Positions 1 to 7,978 of a stretch of 49,250 nucleotides of DNA are shown here, piece by piece. The position numbers were made by a program, and so were the translations under genes. Numbering within the stretch: position 1 is the first letter of the stretch; each line of letters starts with the position of its first letter. Source of the DNA: Pseudomonadota bacterium (GTDB taxonomy: Bacteria > Pseudomonadota > Alphaproteobacteria > Rhizobiales > Xanthobacteraceae); contig JAEWIX010000029.1 of the NCBI GenBank assembly GCA_023386885.1, forward strand, positions 1 through 49,250, in the 5' to 3' direction. A model generated the notes under the pieces. That model was not told the origin of the DNA. It saw nothing but the letters and a program-made list of their open reading frames with translations, and did not search any database.

Positions 1-87
1 TCTGCACGACGCTGACCCGCCGGGGGGTTTCACTCTTCAAGGAAGCTGTTAAAAACGCCGGCTTTTCTTTCGAGGCGCGGCCGCGTT

Positions 88-522
88 CTAACGCTTCGTC
101 GAACGCTTTGCGGCGCCCCGCGCGGCCGATCGCTTGGTCGCCGTTCTGGTGCGCGCCGCGGCATTGCGTTTGCGGGTCGCCGCGGCCTTCTTCGCTGCCG
201 TGGAACGCGTCGTCGTATGACGCTTGCGCGTGGCGGCAGCTTTCTTGGCGGAGGCCGATCGCGCCGCGGCCGGGCGTCGCGCGGCCGCCTTGCCGCCGCG
301 CGGACCGCCGATGCGACCGCCTTTCTTCGCCGCGACCTTGGTATCTTCCACGCCGCGGCCGGAGCCGCTCTTGTTGCCGCCGCCGCTTTCCTTGTTCACG
401 GTGGCCCAAGCGCGCCGCTCGGCTTCCTTCTTCTTGATCCCGCGGTGTTCGTAGCCTTCCTCGATATGCTCGGCCTTGCGCTTCTGCTTGTCGGTGTATG
501 TCGATTTATCGCCGCGTGGCAT
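88..522 (-). CDS. Small basic protein with histone H1-like tail (often annotated 'plasmid stabilization protein')
   Basis: The 144-aa product has two parts. Residues 1-60 are charged and carry KQKRKAEHIEEGYEHRG and ERRAWATVNK, a domain found in small alphaproteobacterial proteins usually named plasmid stabilization protein. Residues 62-144 are almost only Ala, Lys, Arg, Thr and Ser, with the element AAKKAAATRKR present twice, as in histone H1 tails and bacterial AlgP/HctB-like proteins. A nucleic-acid-binding role is inferred from composition; the annotated name is not evidence of plasmid function, and no toxin or antitoxin partner is nearby. The gene stands alone, reading leftward, with 87 bases below it that hold nothing recognisable. 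The repetitive tail could vary in length between strains. Confidence 0.75.
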   Translation of the reverse strand: MPRGDKSTYTDKQKRKAEHIEEGYEHRGIKKKEAERRAWATVNKESGGGNKSGSGRGVEDTKVAAKKGGRIGGPRGGKAAARRPAAARSASAKKAAATRKRHTTTRSTAAKKAAATRKRNAAARTRTATKRSAARGAAKRSTKR

Positions 523-618
523 GATCGTCGTCCATGTTGTTGCGGATTAACTCGCAACGCATGGACGTGCCGACAGTTCCGGCCGGGCGTATTCCGCTGA
601 ATGAAGAGCCGTTGGAAA

Positions 619-1323
619 TCAGCCGCCGCGCACCGGCGGCATCGATACGGTGCCGCGACGGCAGGCGCGACGATCGATCTCGTCGCAGGCGCGGAATTGC
701 AGGCTCTTGGTCATGCAGATCCGTACTTCGCTCAATCGTGTGCGGTCGCAGGTGACGGCGATGGCCGCCTCGCTCAAGCCCGGATTGGCCTTGATGAACG
801 CGGCCTCGACAGCACCGGGCGCGACCATCTTGGTCCGCGTCAGTTCCAGATACTCCGGCGGAATTTTCACCACGGCGCGCGCCTTGCGGATGGCTTCGAA
901 ATAGCCGCGCGGGCCGAGGCCGGAGCAGGTGCCGTGCTTGTCCCATTCGTTGTAGATCAGTCCCGGCGCCGGCATGAGGTCGAGCATCGACGTCATGATG
1001 TTGCGCGGCAATCGCGGCGACGGCCGTTCGCAGTAGTCCGGGAAGCCACGTTCATATTGCGGCCACAGGCCATGCACCACGAAGGAAAACGGCCGGCCAC
1101 CGCATTGCATCTGCTGCGAGCGGCTGGTGTTGCCGCGTTCGCGCGCCGCCTCGCAGAACGACGGCGACCACGATAACGACAGCACATAGAAGTCGAACTG
1201 TCCCGGCGCATTCTGGCGCCGATCCTGCGCCGACGCCGGCATGGCCGCGAACAGGAGCGCGGCCGCAACGAGCGGCAGCGCCAACAAACGGTGGAAGCGC
1301 GAGAGAAGCGAGGCCTGAACCAT
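619..1323 (-). CDS. Secreted ribonuclease T2 family protein
   Basis: The 234-aa product starts with a signal peptide (hydrophobic core about residues 12-28, cleavage near ASAQ at 30-33). It has both T2 active-site blocks: HGLWPQ with catalytic His84, and NEWDKHGTC with Glu126 and His130. Cysteines at 57, 74, 98 and 133 suit the family disulfides. T2 enzymes cut single-stranded RNA through a 2',3'-cyclic phosphate intermediate, usually in the periplasm or outside. The start at 1323 was chosen because it gives a complete signal peptide; the open frame continues upstream into the neighbouring gene. It lies 11 bases after a small secreted protein gene on the same strand, so the two are probably co-transcribed. 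Confidence 0.9.
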   Translation of the reverse strand: MVQASLLSRFHRLLALPLVAAALLFAAMPASAQDRRQNAPGQFDFYVLSLSWSPSFCEAARERGNTSRSQQMQCGGRPFSFVVHGLWPQYERGFPDYCERPSPRLPRNIMTSMLDLMPAPGLIYNEWDKHGTCSGLGPRGYFEAIRKARAVVKIPPEYLELTRTKMVAPGAVEAAFIKANPGLSEAAIAVTCDRTRLSEVRICMTKSLQFRACDEIDRRACRRGTVSMPPVRGG

Positions 1324-1334
1324 GGCGATGCGCC

Positions 1335-1805
1335 TCAGCGGCGCGCCGCCTTGCAGCGCGGGTTGTAGGCCCAGTTGCGGTCGAGCCCGGTGACGCACCA
1401 TTCGACACCGGGACCGTAGCCGGCAAAACCGCCGTCCTCGCTGATCGAATAGTCCACCGTGCGCGGCTTGCCGTCGTTGAGCATGGCGCGGGCACTGCAA
1501 TAGCGGCGCGGAATATTGTCCGAGGTCCAGGGCCGGAAGGCGGTCTCGCGCACGCGGTCGTAACCGGTGATCTGCAACGCCGAATTCCAGAAGGTGCTTT
1601 CCTTCTCGGCGAACTGCGAGGAGATGGTGCCGAGCGCCGATTCGCAGGACGGCACGGCCCCATCGTAGCTCGGGCCGAACAGCCCGAAATTCATTTCCAG
1701 CGGATTGGCGGCATGTGCGGCGGGCGAAAGCGCCATCACGCCCAGCAGCGCGCCCAGCACGGCGAAGGCACCACGTTTCCCGAAAGGCATGACAAGGCCG
1801 GTCAT
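1335..1805 (-). CDS. Exported hypothetical protein upstream of RNase T2
   Basis: I do not recognise a family. The 156-aa product begins with a clear signal peptide (GAFAVLGALLGVMALSPAAHA). The mature part is about 125 residues with four cysteines, consistent with a periplasmic disulfide-bonded protein. The start at 1805 gives the tidiest signal peptide; ATG at 1817 and an upstream start at 1892 are also in frame, and no strong ribosome binding site decides between them. The gene is directly upstream of the RNase T2 gene (11-base gap) in a probable two-gene operon, so a link to secreted RNase activity is possible but inferred only from position. Confidence 0.7.
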   Translation of the reverse strand: MTGLVMPFGKRGAFAVLGALLGVMALSPAAHAANPLEMNFGLFGPSYDGAVPSCESALGTISSQFAEKESTFWNSALQITGYDRVRETAFRPWTSDNIPRRYCSARAMLNDGKPRTVDYSISEDGGFAGYGPGVEWCVTGLDRNWAYNPRCKAARR

Positions 1806-1967
1806 CGCATCATCCATTGCATGATTGTGGCGGGGACGGTGCCGCGATCGCCCCGCGAGGTCAAGTGCCGGGCGGCAACACCGGCGGGACAACTACCGCC
1901 TGTTGCCCGGTCCTTTTCTTGGCGCTTTTGGTCGCCTAGATTGGGCCAAAGTGAATCGGAGATGACC

Positions 1968-2258
1968 ATGCGAACGATCGGGATGGCGGCCATCGCGGCG
2001 GTGACGGCAATTCTGGCCTGCGGAAGCGCCAGCGCCGATACTGTACCGCCCTTCAAGGGCAACGACACCGGCGGCATCGTTTCCGCGAGCCTGATTGGCC
2101 AGACCGATATCCGCGCGCTGGCGGCCAACCATTGCGCGCAATACGGCAAGGTCGTCAAATGGCTGTCGATTCAGCGGACTTACGGCAGCTACAGCTCGTT
2201 TGCCTGCCGCTGGACCCCCTATGGCAGCTATCAGCGGCCGTTGCGCGTCCGTTACTGA
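1968..2258 (+). CDS. Small exported hypothetical protein (96 aa)
   Basis: The product has a signal peptide (GMAAIAAVTAILACGSASA) and a mature domain of about 75 residues with two cysteines and a Tyr/Ser/Arg-rich end. No family is recognised. ATG at 1968 is preferred to ATG at 1962 because the purine-rich CGGAG at 1957-1961 is six bases upstream of 1968 but abuts 1962. The gene is divergent from the RNase T2 pair and is followed after 32 bases by the DUF3617 gene, with which it may be co-transcribed. A periplasmic or surface location is inferred from the signal peptide alone. Confidence 0.65.
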   Translation: MRTIGMAAIAAVTAILACGSASADTVPPFKGNDTGGIVSASLIGQTDIRALAANHCAQYGKVVKWLSIQRTYGSYSSFACRWTPYGSYQRPLRVRY

Positions 2259-2290
2259 GGAACCACCGGGATCGACAGGAGGCGTCACCG

Positions 2291-2854
2291 ATGGACCAGC
2301 ACATGCCGTCGACGATCCTGCCCCCTCGCCCCGCGCGGCTCATCGCCATGGCAACGCTGGCGAGCCTGACCGGGGCCTTCTCGGCCGCGCAGGCCGACGA
2401 ACTGCCGACGCGCAAGCCGGGCCTGTGGGAGATCCGGCTGATCGACACCGCGACCAAAGCGGCCGGGTTGACGATGCAGCAATGCACTGACGCCGCGACC
2501 GACAAGGACCTGACGTCGAATCTTTCACCGATGGCAAAGCAGACCTGCGCGAAAAGCGACGTCCGCAAGACCGCTGCCGGTTACATGACCGACGCGGTGT
2601 GCACCGTGAACGGCATGTCGATGACGACGCATTCCGACATCACCGGCGATTTCGATTCGGCCTACAGCATGAACGTGACGTCGAAGGCCAGCGGCACGCC
2701 CAACGGCGTTCCACGCGAAACGGCCATGACGGTCGAGGCGAAATGGCTCGGCCCCTGCAAGCCGGGGCAGAAGCCCGGCGATATCGTGATGCCGGGCGGC
2801 TTCAAGCTCAACGTCACCGATATGCAGAAGCTAAAGGGCTTGCTGCCGAAGTAA
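2291..2854 (+). CDS. DUF3617 family periplasmic protein
   Basis: The 187-aa exported protein has a signal peptide over about residues 10-36. The DUF3617 hallmark follows at the mature N-terminus: RKPGLWEIRL and then a Cys in QQCTDAATD. Four further cysteine positions across the domain suggest disulfides. DUF3617 proteins are widespread in proteobacteria and have no established function. The ATG at 2291 has a strong ribosome binding site, AGGAGG at 2277-2282. The gene ends 6 bases before a repeat element (2861-2906) that separates it from the convergent thioesterase gene. Confidence 0.8.
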   Translation: MDQHMPSTILPPRPARLIAMATLASLTGAFSAAQADELPTRKPGLWEIRLIDTATKAAGLTMQQCTDAATDKDLTSNLSPMAKQTCAKSDVRKTAAGYMTDAVCTVNGMSMTTHSDITGDFDSAYSMNVTSKASGTPNGVPRETAMTVEAKWLGPCKPGQKPGDIVMPGGFKLNVTDMQKLKGLLPK

Positions 2855-2860
2855 CCCCGT

Positions 2861-2906
2861 AGCGTTTTCGAGCGAGGCGCGTTACCGGTTCCCGCGACGA
2901 AAACGC
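2861..2906. repeat. Family C palindromic repeat, short copy
   Basis: GCGTTTTCGAGCGAGG, an ACCGGTT core and CGCGACGAAAACGC form an imperfect inverted repeat. It matches, in the opposite orientation and with changes, the element at 39911-40016 (CGCGAACCGGTATCCACTTC followed by GCTCGAAAACGC). It lies between two convergent genes, 6 bases after one stop codon, so it may help end both transcripts. Confidence 0.6.
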
Positions 2907-2919
2907 ATCATCCCGGAGT

Positions 2920-3315
2920 CTAAACCACCCCGAAACGTTCGCTGAAATCCGCGATATTGATGAGGCCGCGGCCATGTCGGCCGTCGCCGATCTTGCGGTC
3001 GCCATCGAATGCCTCGACCTCGAAACGCACCACCCGGCGCAACACCTCGATGACGCGCGCGGTGGTCCGCACCTGATGCCCGACCGGCGTTGCCGCGAGA
3101 TGCCGGATATCGACCTCGGTGCCGACCGTCACCCAGCCTGCCGGCAAACAGGGGGCGATCGCGTCACCCGAGGTCAACTCCATTTCGAGGATCATCATCG
3201 GCGTGCCATAGACCGCCGGCATCGTCGGAACGACATGCTGCACGGTCAACTCATGCGTGACCGTCAAAAGCCGTTCGGCACTCATGCCGACCTTGATAAA
3301 ATCGCGTGCATCCAT
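2920..3315 (-). CDS. Thioesterase, FlK (fluoroacetyl-CoA thioesterase)-like hotdog protein
   Basis: The 131-aa single hotdog-fold protein has the pattern of the FlK-like thioesterase family: HELTVQHVVPTMPAVYGTPM near the N-terminus, a central MELTSGDAIAPCLPAGWVTVGTEV helix-strand unit (residues 46-69), and a GHQVRTTARVIEV strand. Such proteins hydrolyse short acyl-CoA thioesters; the substrate here is unknown and nothing in the sequence argues specifically for fluoroacetyl-CoA. The gene is divergent from a second, larger thioesterase gene across about 150 bases, which suggests shared control but no proven common pathway. Confidence 0.8.
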   Translation of the reverse strand: MDARDFIKVGMSAERLLTVTHELTVQHVVPTMPAVYGTPMMILEMELTSGDAIAPCLPAGWVTVGTEVDIRHLAATPVGHQVRTTARVIEVLRRVVRFEVEAFDGDRKIGDGRHGRGLINIADFSERFGVV

Positions 3316-3418
3316 ACATCGCTTCTAGAACCGGATCTGACACGCGTCGAGTCCCCTGCCCCGTTTACCCCCACCCCCTACGGTCGGTCATCGCAAGGAC
3401 TTCCCAACGCGCTTTATA

Positions 3419-3437
3419 TATGATGATAATCATTTAA
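3419..3437. promoter_or_regulatory. Fur-box-like AT-rich palindrome in a divergent promoter
   Basis: TATGATGATAATCATTTAA agrees at 14 of 19 positions with the classical Fur box (GATAATGATAATCATTATC), including an exact GATAATCATT core. It lies in the only AT-rich stretch between the two divergent thioesterase genes, 28 bases before the start at 3466. In this group iron control is often by Irr or RirA rather than Fur, so the assignment is tentative. The AT-rich sequence could simply be promoter -10 material. Confidence 0.25.
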
Positions 3438-3465
3438 AAGCTTCGTGACGAAGGATCGAAACAGG

Positions 3466-4257
3466 ATGACCGAATTCAGCGCCTTGATAGGCAGCATGAC
3501 GCAGGCAACCGACGGTTGGGCCATCACCGTCAGCGACGACTGGCTGCAAGGGCGAACGGTTTACGGCGGTCTTTCCGCCGCGCTCTGTCTCGAAGCCGCG
3601 CATCGCCACTACGGCGATCTGCCGCCGCTGCGCTCGGCGCAGATATCCTTCATCGGTCCGGCATCCGGCGAACTGAAACTGACGCCGGTCGAACTGCGCC
3701 GGGGCAAGTCCACGGTGTTCGTCGGCGTCGATCTGTCCGGCGAGAGTGGTCTCGCCACGCGCGCGACATTTTGCTTCGGCGCGGGCCGGACCTCCAGGGT
3801 CGGGTTCGCCGCGAAAGCCGCCGCACAAACCGGCAAACCCGAATCCTGCCCGACCTTCTTCGACAATGCGCCACCGCAATTGCGATTCCTGCAGCATATC
3901 GAAGGCCGCTATGCCGGCGGCGCTTTTCCGTTCAGCGGCGCGAAAGACCCGATGATGACGCTGTGGCTGCGCCATCGCGACGAATCGCTGAAACCTTCGC
4001 TGGTGCCGCTGTTGGCGCTCGCCGATGCGCCGCCGCCTGCCATCGTCGCGACACTGACCGCGCCCGGCCTCATCAGCACCATGACCTGGTCGATCGATCT
4101 GTTGACCGATCGCATCGACACCACCGACGGCTGGTGGCTGATCCGCACCGAAGCCGACGCCGCTGCCGACGGTTACACCAGTCAGGTCATGACGGTCTGG
4201 AACGCGAGCGGTCAAGCGGTGATGACCAGCCGGCAGAATGTCGCGGTGTTCGGTTGA
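3466..4257 (+). CDS. Acyl-CoA thioesterase, TesB-like double hotdog
   Basis: The 263-aa protein has two hotdog halves. The N-terminal half carries the LQGRTVYGGLSAALCLEAA helix (residues 28-46) typical of TesB/thioesterase-like acyl-CoA thioesterases; the C-terminal half (about 140-263) ends with GWWLIRTEADAAADGYTSQ, the usual final strand and catalytic Asp/Gln region. It should hydrolyse acyl-CoA to free acid and CoA in the cytoplasm. ATG at 3466 was chosen because AAGGA at 3451-3455 is 10 bases upstream; a GTG at 3445 is the alternative. The gene is convergent with the tautomerase gene, 15 bases away. Confidence 0.82.
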   Translation: MTEFSALIGSMTQATDGWAITVSDDWLQGRTVYGGLSAALCLEAAHRHYGDLPPLRSAQISFIGPASGELKLTPVELRRGKSTVFVGVDLSGESGLATRATFCFGAGRTSRVGFAAKAAAQTGKPESCPTFFDNAPPQLRFLQHIEGRYAGGAFPFSGAKDPMMTLWLRHRDESLKPSLVPLLALADAPPPAIVATLTAPGLISTMTWSIDLLTDRIDTTDGWWLIRTEADAAADGYTSQVMTVWNASGQAVMTSRQNVAVFG

Positions 4258-4272
4258 GACTCGCGCGTCTTG

Positions 4273-4479
4273 CTATTTGGCTTTCATCGCGGGGTTGCGC
4301 TCGGCGTAGGTCTTGCCGCCCTTCATTTTATGGTGAAGCGGCGCTTCGTTGATCTGGATGACCACGGCTTCGGCATCGACGCCAAGATTCTTTACCAGCG
4401 CCTGCGTGATGTCGCGCATCATGCCGGCCTTCTGTTCGTCGCTGCGGCCTGCCGCCATGCTGATGGTGATCTCGGGCAT
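4273..4479 (-). CDS. 4-oxalocrotonate tautomerase family protein
   Basis: The 68-aa protein starts MPEITISMAAGRSDEQK. After removal of Met, the terminal Pro acts as the general base in this family, and Arg12 matches the conserved substrate-binding Arg region. The size fits the 4-OT class (about 62-70 residues, oligomeric). The start at 4479 rather than the frame's upstream start is required to expose the N-terminal Pro and has GGAG four bases upstream. Substrate unknown: no catechol meta-cleavage genes are nearby. A repeat element (4504-4611) lies immediately upstream. Confidence 0.85.
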   Translation of the reverse strand: MPEITISMAAGRSDEQKAGMMRDITQALVKNLGVDAEAVVIQINEAPLHHKMKGGKTYAERNPAMKAK

Positions 4480-4503
4480 TTGAGTCTCCTTGGTCTTGCC
4501 GTT

Positions 4504-4611
4504 CGTCATTGCCGGACATAGCCGTTCGAAGAACGGCGTCGCTTCGCTCGCCTATGATCCGGCAATCCATCATTTGAAGGATGGATACGCGGGTCAAGCC
4601 CGCGTATGACG
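4504..4611. repeat. Family A palindromic repeat, branched copy (A1)
   Basis: The element is bounded by CGTCAT and ATGACG. Its left arm is a CATAG...CTATG stem that encloses a second hairpin (CCGTTCGAAGAACGG) and a third (CGTCGCTTCGCTCG). Its right arm is GCGGGTCAAGCCCGC. The 36-base core from the CCGTTC hairpin to CTATG is identical to that in the copy at 28993-29118 and near-identical at 39842. It fills the gap between the hisS stop and the tautomerase start. Confidence 0.8.
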
Positions 4612-4618
4612 CATCTTG

Positions 4619-6256
4619 TTAGCCCCACGTCACATCATGACGCGCGAGTACCTCGCGAACCTTCGCGACGAGATCGCTTTCCGCGCAGGAGAACTGCGCC
4701 GGCCGGGTCTCGCGCCATTCGGCGTTGGAGGCAATCGCGGCAGCAGCTTTCGCGCCCTCGATCAGATCCTTGATCTGCACCTCGCCGCGCGCCTTTTCAT
4801 CGGAGCCTTGAATGATGACGCAGGGCGAATTGCGCTTGTCGGCGTATTTGAGCTGGTTGCCCATGTTCTTCGGATTGCCGAGATAAAGTTCGGCGCGGAT
4901 GTTCGCGTTGCGCAGCTCAGCAACCATCTTCTGGTAATCGGCGACACGTTCGCGGTCGAACACCGTCACCACCACGGGACCGAAATCCGGCTTGGTGTCG
5001 ATCTTGCCCAGCATGGTCAGCGCCGCCTGTAAGCGTGACACACCGATGGAAAATCCCGTCGCCGGCACCGGTTCGCCGCGAAAGCGCGACACGAGCCCGT
5101 CATAACGCCCGCCTCCGCCGACCGAACCGAAGCGCACCGGTCGGCCCTTCTCGTCCTTGGTCTCGAGCAAGAGTTCAACTTCGTAGACTGGGCCGGTGTA
5201 ATATTCGAGCCCGCGCACGACGGAGGGATCGATGCGAATGCGATCCTCGCTATAGCCAGCTTCTTGAATAAGTTTCAAAATCAATAATAGCTCGCCTATT
5301 CCCTCCATACCAATCGGAGCGGCGTTCACGGCTACATTAGCGTTAAGTAGCGCCAGCAAACTTGGATTGGCCGATGGAGGACCAAAAAAAGTTGCCAGAC
5401 CGATCTCATTGTGAGCGCGAAGAACATCGTCCCAATTTGTAATAATTTGATCTGGCGATCCTTCCAGATATCCGATTCTTCCGTCGCTTTTCTTGTAGTT
5501 TACCCGATACGCGTTTGCCGGGGCAAAAATAGATAGCAGGACATCCGCCTGCTGATCCGTTAGCCCGACGCCTTTCATGAAATCGCCGCTCTCATCCTTC
5601 CGGCCTGTAGTGAGCAGAAGGCGCACGCCTGGTTCGCCGAACTTGTCAAATTTATCGAGACATCTAAGCGTATCAATTCTCTTGAATGGAGGCACTTCGG
5701 CTGCATCCATGACGCCATCAAGAATTTTCCGACTGTTGACCTTCACCACATAGCTGCCGCGCGGAATGCCGAGCGCTTCCATGGCGTCGGCGGCCATCAT
5801 GCACATCTCGGCATCGGCGGCGGGCGACGCGCTGCCGCCCGTATCCGCATCGAACTGCATGAACAGGCGGAAGCGGCCGGGGCCGGGCTTCTCGTTGCGA
5901 TAGACATAGCCGGCGCGGTAGCTGCGATAGGGTTTCGGCAGCGCGTCGAAATTCTCCGCGACGTAGCGGGCGAGCGGCGCGGTGAGATCGTAGCGCAGCG
6001 AGATCCACTGTTCGTCGTCGTCCTGGAACGAAAACACGCCTTCGTTCGGGCGATCCTGATCCGGCAGGAATTTTCCGAGCGCGTCGGTGTATTCCATCGC
6101 CGGGGTTTCCACCGGCTCGAAGCCGTAGCGCTCATAGACCTCGCGGATCACCTCCGTCATGCGCCTCGTAGCGGCAATCTCGGACGCGGTGCGATCGACC
6201 AGCCCGCGCGGCAGGCGAGCCTTCAGTTTCTGCGGTTTTTTGGGTTTGTCAGCCAT
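4619..6256 (-). CDS. hisS: Histidyl-tRNA synthetase with internal low-GC patch
   Basis: The 545-aa class II synthetase charges tRNA-His. Motif 2 is the alphaproteobacterial variant (RAGYVYRNEKPGPGRFRLF). HisA appears as GLEYYTGPVYE, HisB as GGGGRYDGLVSRF, and motif 3 as GFSIGVSRL; the anticodon-binding domain is C-terminal. ATG at 6256 was chosen because it gives the Lys-rich leader MADKPKKPQKLKARLPRG; the upstream frame has no family support. The odd feature is base composition: 5281-5700 is close to 50% GC, against about 68% in the adjoining 5761-5820, while the reading frame and HisRS sequence continue. This covers about residues 185-325, the insertion region between motif 2 and HisA. Family knowledge: many alphaproteobacteria use a divergent HisRS suited to tRNA-His without the extra G-1. 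Confidence 0.96.
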   Translation of the reverse strand: MADKPKKPQKLKARLPRGLVDRTASEIAATRRMTEVIREVYERYGFEPVETPAMEYTDALGKFLPDQDRPNEGVFSFQDDDEQWISLRYDLTAPLARYVAENFDALPKPYRSYRAGYVYRNEKPGPGRFRLFMQFDADTGGSASPAADAEMCMMAADAMEALGIPRGSYVVKVNSRKILDGVMDAAEVPPFKRIDTLRCLDKFDKFGEPGVRLLLTTGRKDESGDFMKGVGLTDQQADVLLSIFAPANAYRVNYKKSDGRIGYLEGSPDQIITNWDDVLRAHNEIGLATFFGPPSANPSLLALLNANVAVNAAPIGMEGIGELLLILKLIQEAGYSEDRIRIDPSVVRGLEYYTGPVYEVELLLETKDEKGRPVRFGSVGGGGRYDGLVSRFRGEPVPATGFSIGVSRLQAALTMLGKIDTKPDFGPVVVTVFDRERVADYQKMVAELRNANIRAELYLGNPKNMGNQLKYADKRNSPCVIIQGSDEKARGEVQIKDLIEGAKAAAAIASNAEWRETRPAQFSCAESDLVAKVREVLARHDVTWG

Positions 6257-6301
6257 GGCGCGGGTGGTATCAGCCGCGACGCCAACCGGCAAGCATGCCC
6301 G

Positions 6302-7963
6302 TCAATTCACCAGCACGGCGCGGTCGCAGCGCACGCCGGTGACCCAGACGTCGGCTTGCCCAATCCCGACGCCGAGCGTCGCCAGCACCTGCGCCAACAA
6401 CCGGTCGATCGAGCCGGTGGCGCCTCCGATGATGCCGGTGACCAGGCCGCCAAGACCCGGAATCGGCAGACCCAAGGGGCCGACCTGCACGTTCAGGGAC
6501 AGGTCGCCGAGCAGGCTCGCGGTCAGCGACTGGGTGAAGTTGGTGGTGGTGACCGTTTTCTTCGTCATCGCCTGAATGTCGGCATAGCTGAAAGTCACCG
6601 GCGTCGGCGTGGTGTTGCCGATGCCGGCATGGGCCTTGCCGCTGACCTTGATTGCGCCGAGGTCGACCAGCGTCGCCGGGCCGGGATTGGGCTTGCTGGT
6701 GAAATTGTTCATGTCCGCTGTCGAGACATTGCCGATCCACGCATCGACGATGCCGGGCGTCACGCCGAGCCGCACCGTCGAACTGCTGACATCCGGATAA
6801 CCGCAGCTCACCGCGTCGAGGGTCGCAGTGCCGGACGCCACCTCGACATAGATCGGGAGATTCACGGCCGACACGCTGCCGCTGCCGAGCAGTTTCACCA
6901 GCAGCAACACCCGCGTTTGCGCGGTATGCACGCTCGCACCCTGCATGCCGACGGTGATCCAGCTCGATCCTTGCGGTTGCTCGCCCACCGTCGCGGTCAG
7001 CGACACGCTGGCGATACCCGGCAAATTGAGGTTCGCACCGGCCGCGACCTGATGCGCACCATTGGCGACGGCCGCCGCCGCGTTCAAAACGTCAAGCGCG
7101 GAGAGGTTCACGCCAGCCTGCGGCTTCTGCCCGGTGGAGAGATCGCGATAGGGGCCGAGATCGATCAGCCTGCCCGGCGCGATCTTCGTCGTGACGCCCG
7201 CCAGTGCCAGCGACACCTGATGCAACGCGCCGGTCGCGGCGTTGACACCGCCGGCCGCCTGTTGCGCGGTCAGCAGCGCGCTGACCACGTCACCAATTTT
7301 CACGTTGCTATCGAGCACGTCGGCATAGGTTCCGGCGGTCAGGTTGGCCTTGGTCGCCAGCGCGGAGAGAAAATCGAGCGCATCGATCTTCGCATCGGCC
7401 AGCGCCCGATAGTCCATCACCGAGAGCGACAGCGAGGTGCCCAGCATGCTGCCGAGCACGGCATTGAGCAGCCCGCCGTCGAGCGCCAGCAATCGCGACC
7501 CGATGGCGAACGACGCCACCGCCGTGCTCGCCGCCGTCGCCGCGGTCCTGATCGTGAAGTGATCCGAACCCGCGAACAAGCGTCCGAAAAACAAAGGCGT
7601 TTGCGTCTGCACCGTCACCCGCGCAGCGTTGGCAGGACCGCTGGCCGGCGTGACGAAGCGTGCCGGCGGTGCGAGCGCTGCGGACGGCGTATAGGTGCCG
7701 AGTTCGACCGATATCAGGGCGTCGGCGGGATAAGCGTTATCGACGACGGTAGCACGTGCCGCGCTTTCCGCTTTCGCAAGATTGCTGGCGGCAACGATGG
7801 CGGCAAGGTCAGCCGCGCTTTGCGTCTTGCGTCGATCCACGAAGACGGTGCCGACATCGACGCCAAGCGCGGCGCAGACCATGACCAGCATCATGCAGCC
7901 GGCACCCATGATGGCGATATTGCCTCTGCGGTCGGCGCAAAAACGGTGCAGCAAGTTCAGCAT
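6302..7963 (-). CDS. TadG-like Flp pilus assembly / secreted surface protein
   Basis: The 553-aa protein starts with the TadE/TadG-type leader: basic MLNLLHRFCADRRGNIAIM, then one membrane segment (about residues 15-37), then VDVGTVFVDRRKTQSAADLAA, which is typical of the TadG N-terminal (pilus-assembly, DUF2134) domain. The long remainder is Ala/Val/Thr/Gly-rich beta-type sequence expected outside the membrane. TadG proteins are anchored parts of the Flp/Tad tight-adherence apparatus. AGGAG lies 8 bases before the ATG. It follows tadE by 15 bases. No other tad gene (prepilin, CpaF ATPase, secretin) is in the window. Confidence 0.8.
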   Translation of the reverse strand: MLNLLHRFCADRRGNIAIMGAGCMMLVMVCAALGVDVGTVFVDRRKTQSAADLAAIVAASNLAKAESAARATVVDNAYPADALISVELGTYTPSAALAPPARFVTPASGPANAARVTVQTQTPLFFGRLFAGSDHFTIRTAATAASTAVASFAIGSRLLALDGGLLNAVLGSMLGTSLSLSVMDYRALADAKIDALDFLSALATKANLTAGTYADVLDSNVKIGDVVSALLTAQQAAGGVNAATGALHQVSLALAGVTTKIAPGRLIDLGPYRDLSTGQKPQAGVNLSALDVLNAAAAVANGAHQVAAGANLNLPGIASVSLTATVGEQPQGSSWITVGMQGASVHTAQTRVLLLVKLLGSGSVSAVNLPIYVEVASGTATLDAVSCGYPDVSSSTVRLGVTPGIVDAWIGNVSTADMNNFTSKPNPGPATLVDLGAIKVSGKAHAGIGNTTPTPVTFSYADIQAMTKKTVTTTNFTQSLTASLLGDLSLNVQVGPLGLPIPGLGGLVTGIIGGATGSIDRLLAQVLATLGVGIGQADVWVTGVRCDRAVLVN

Positions 7964-7978
7964 CCCCTGTCTCCTCGC

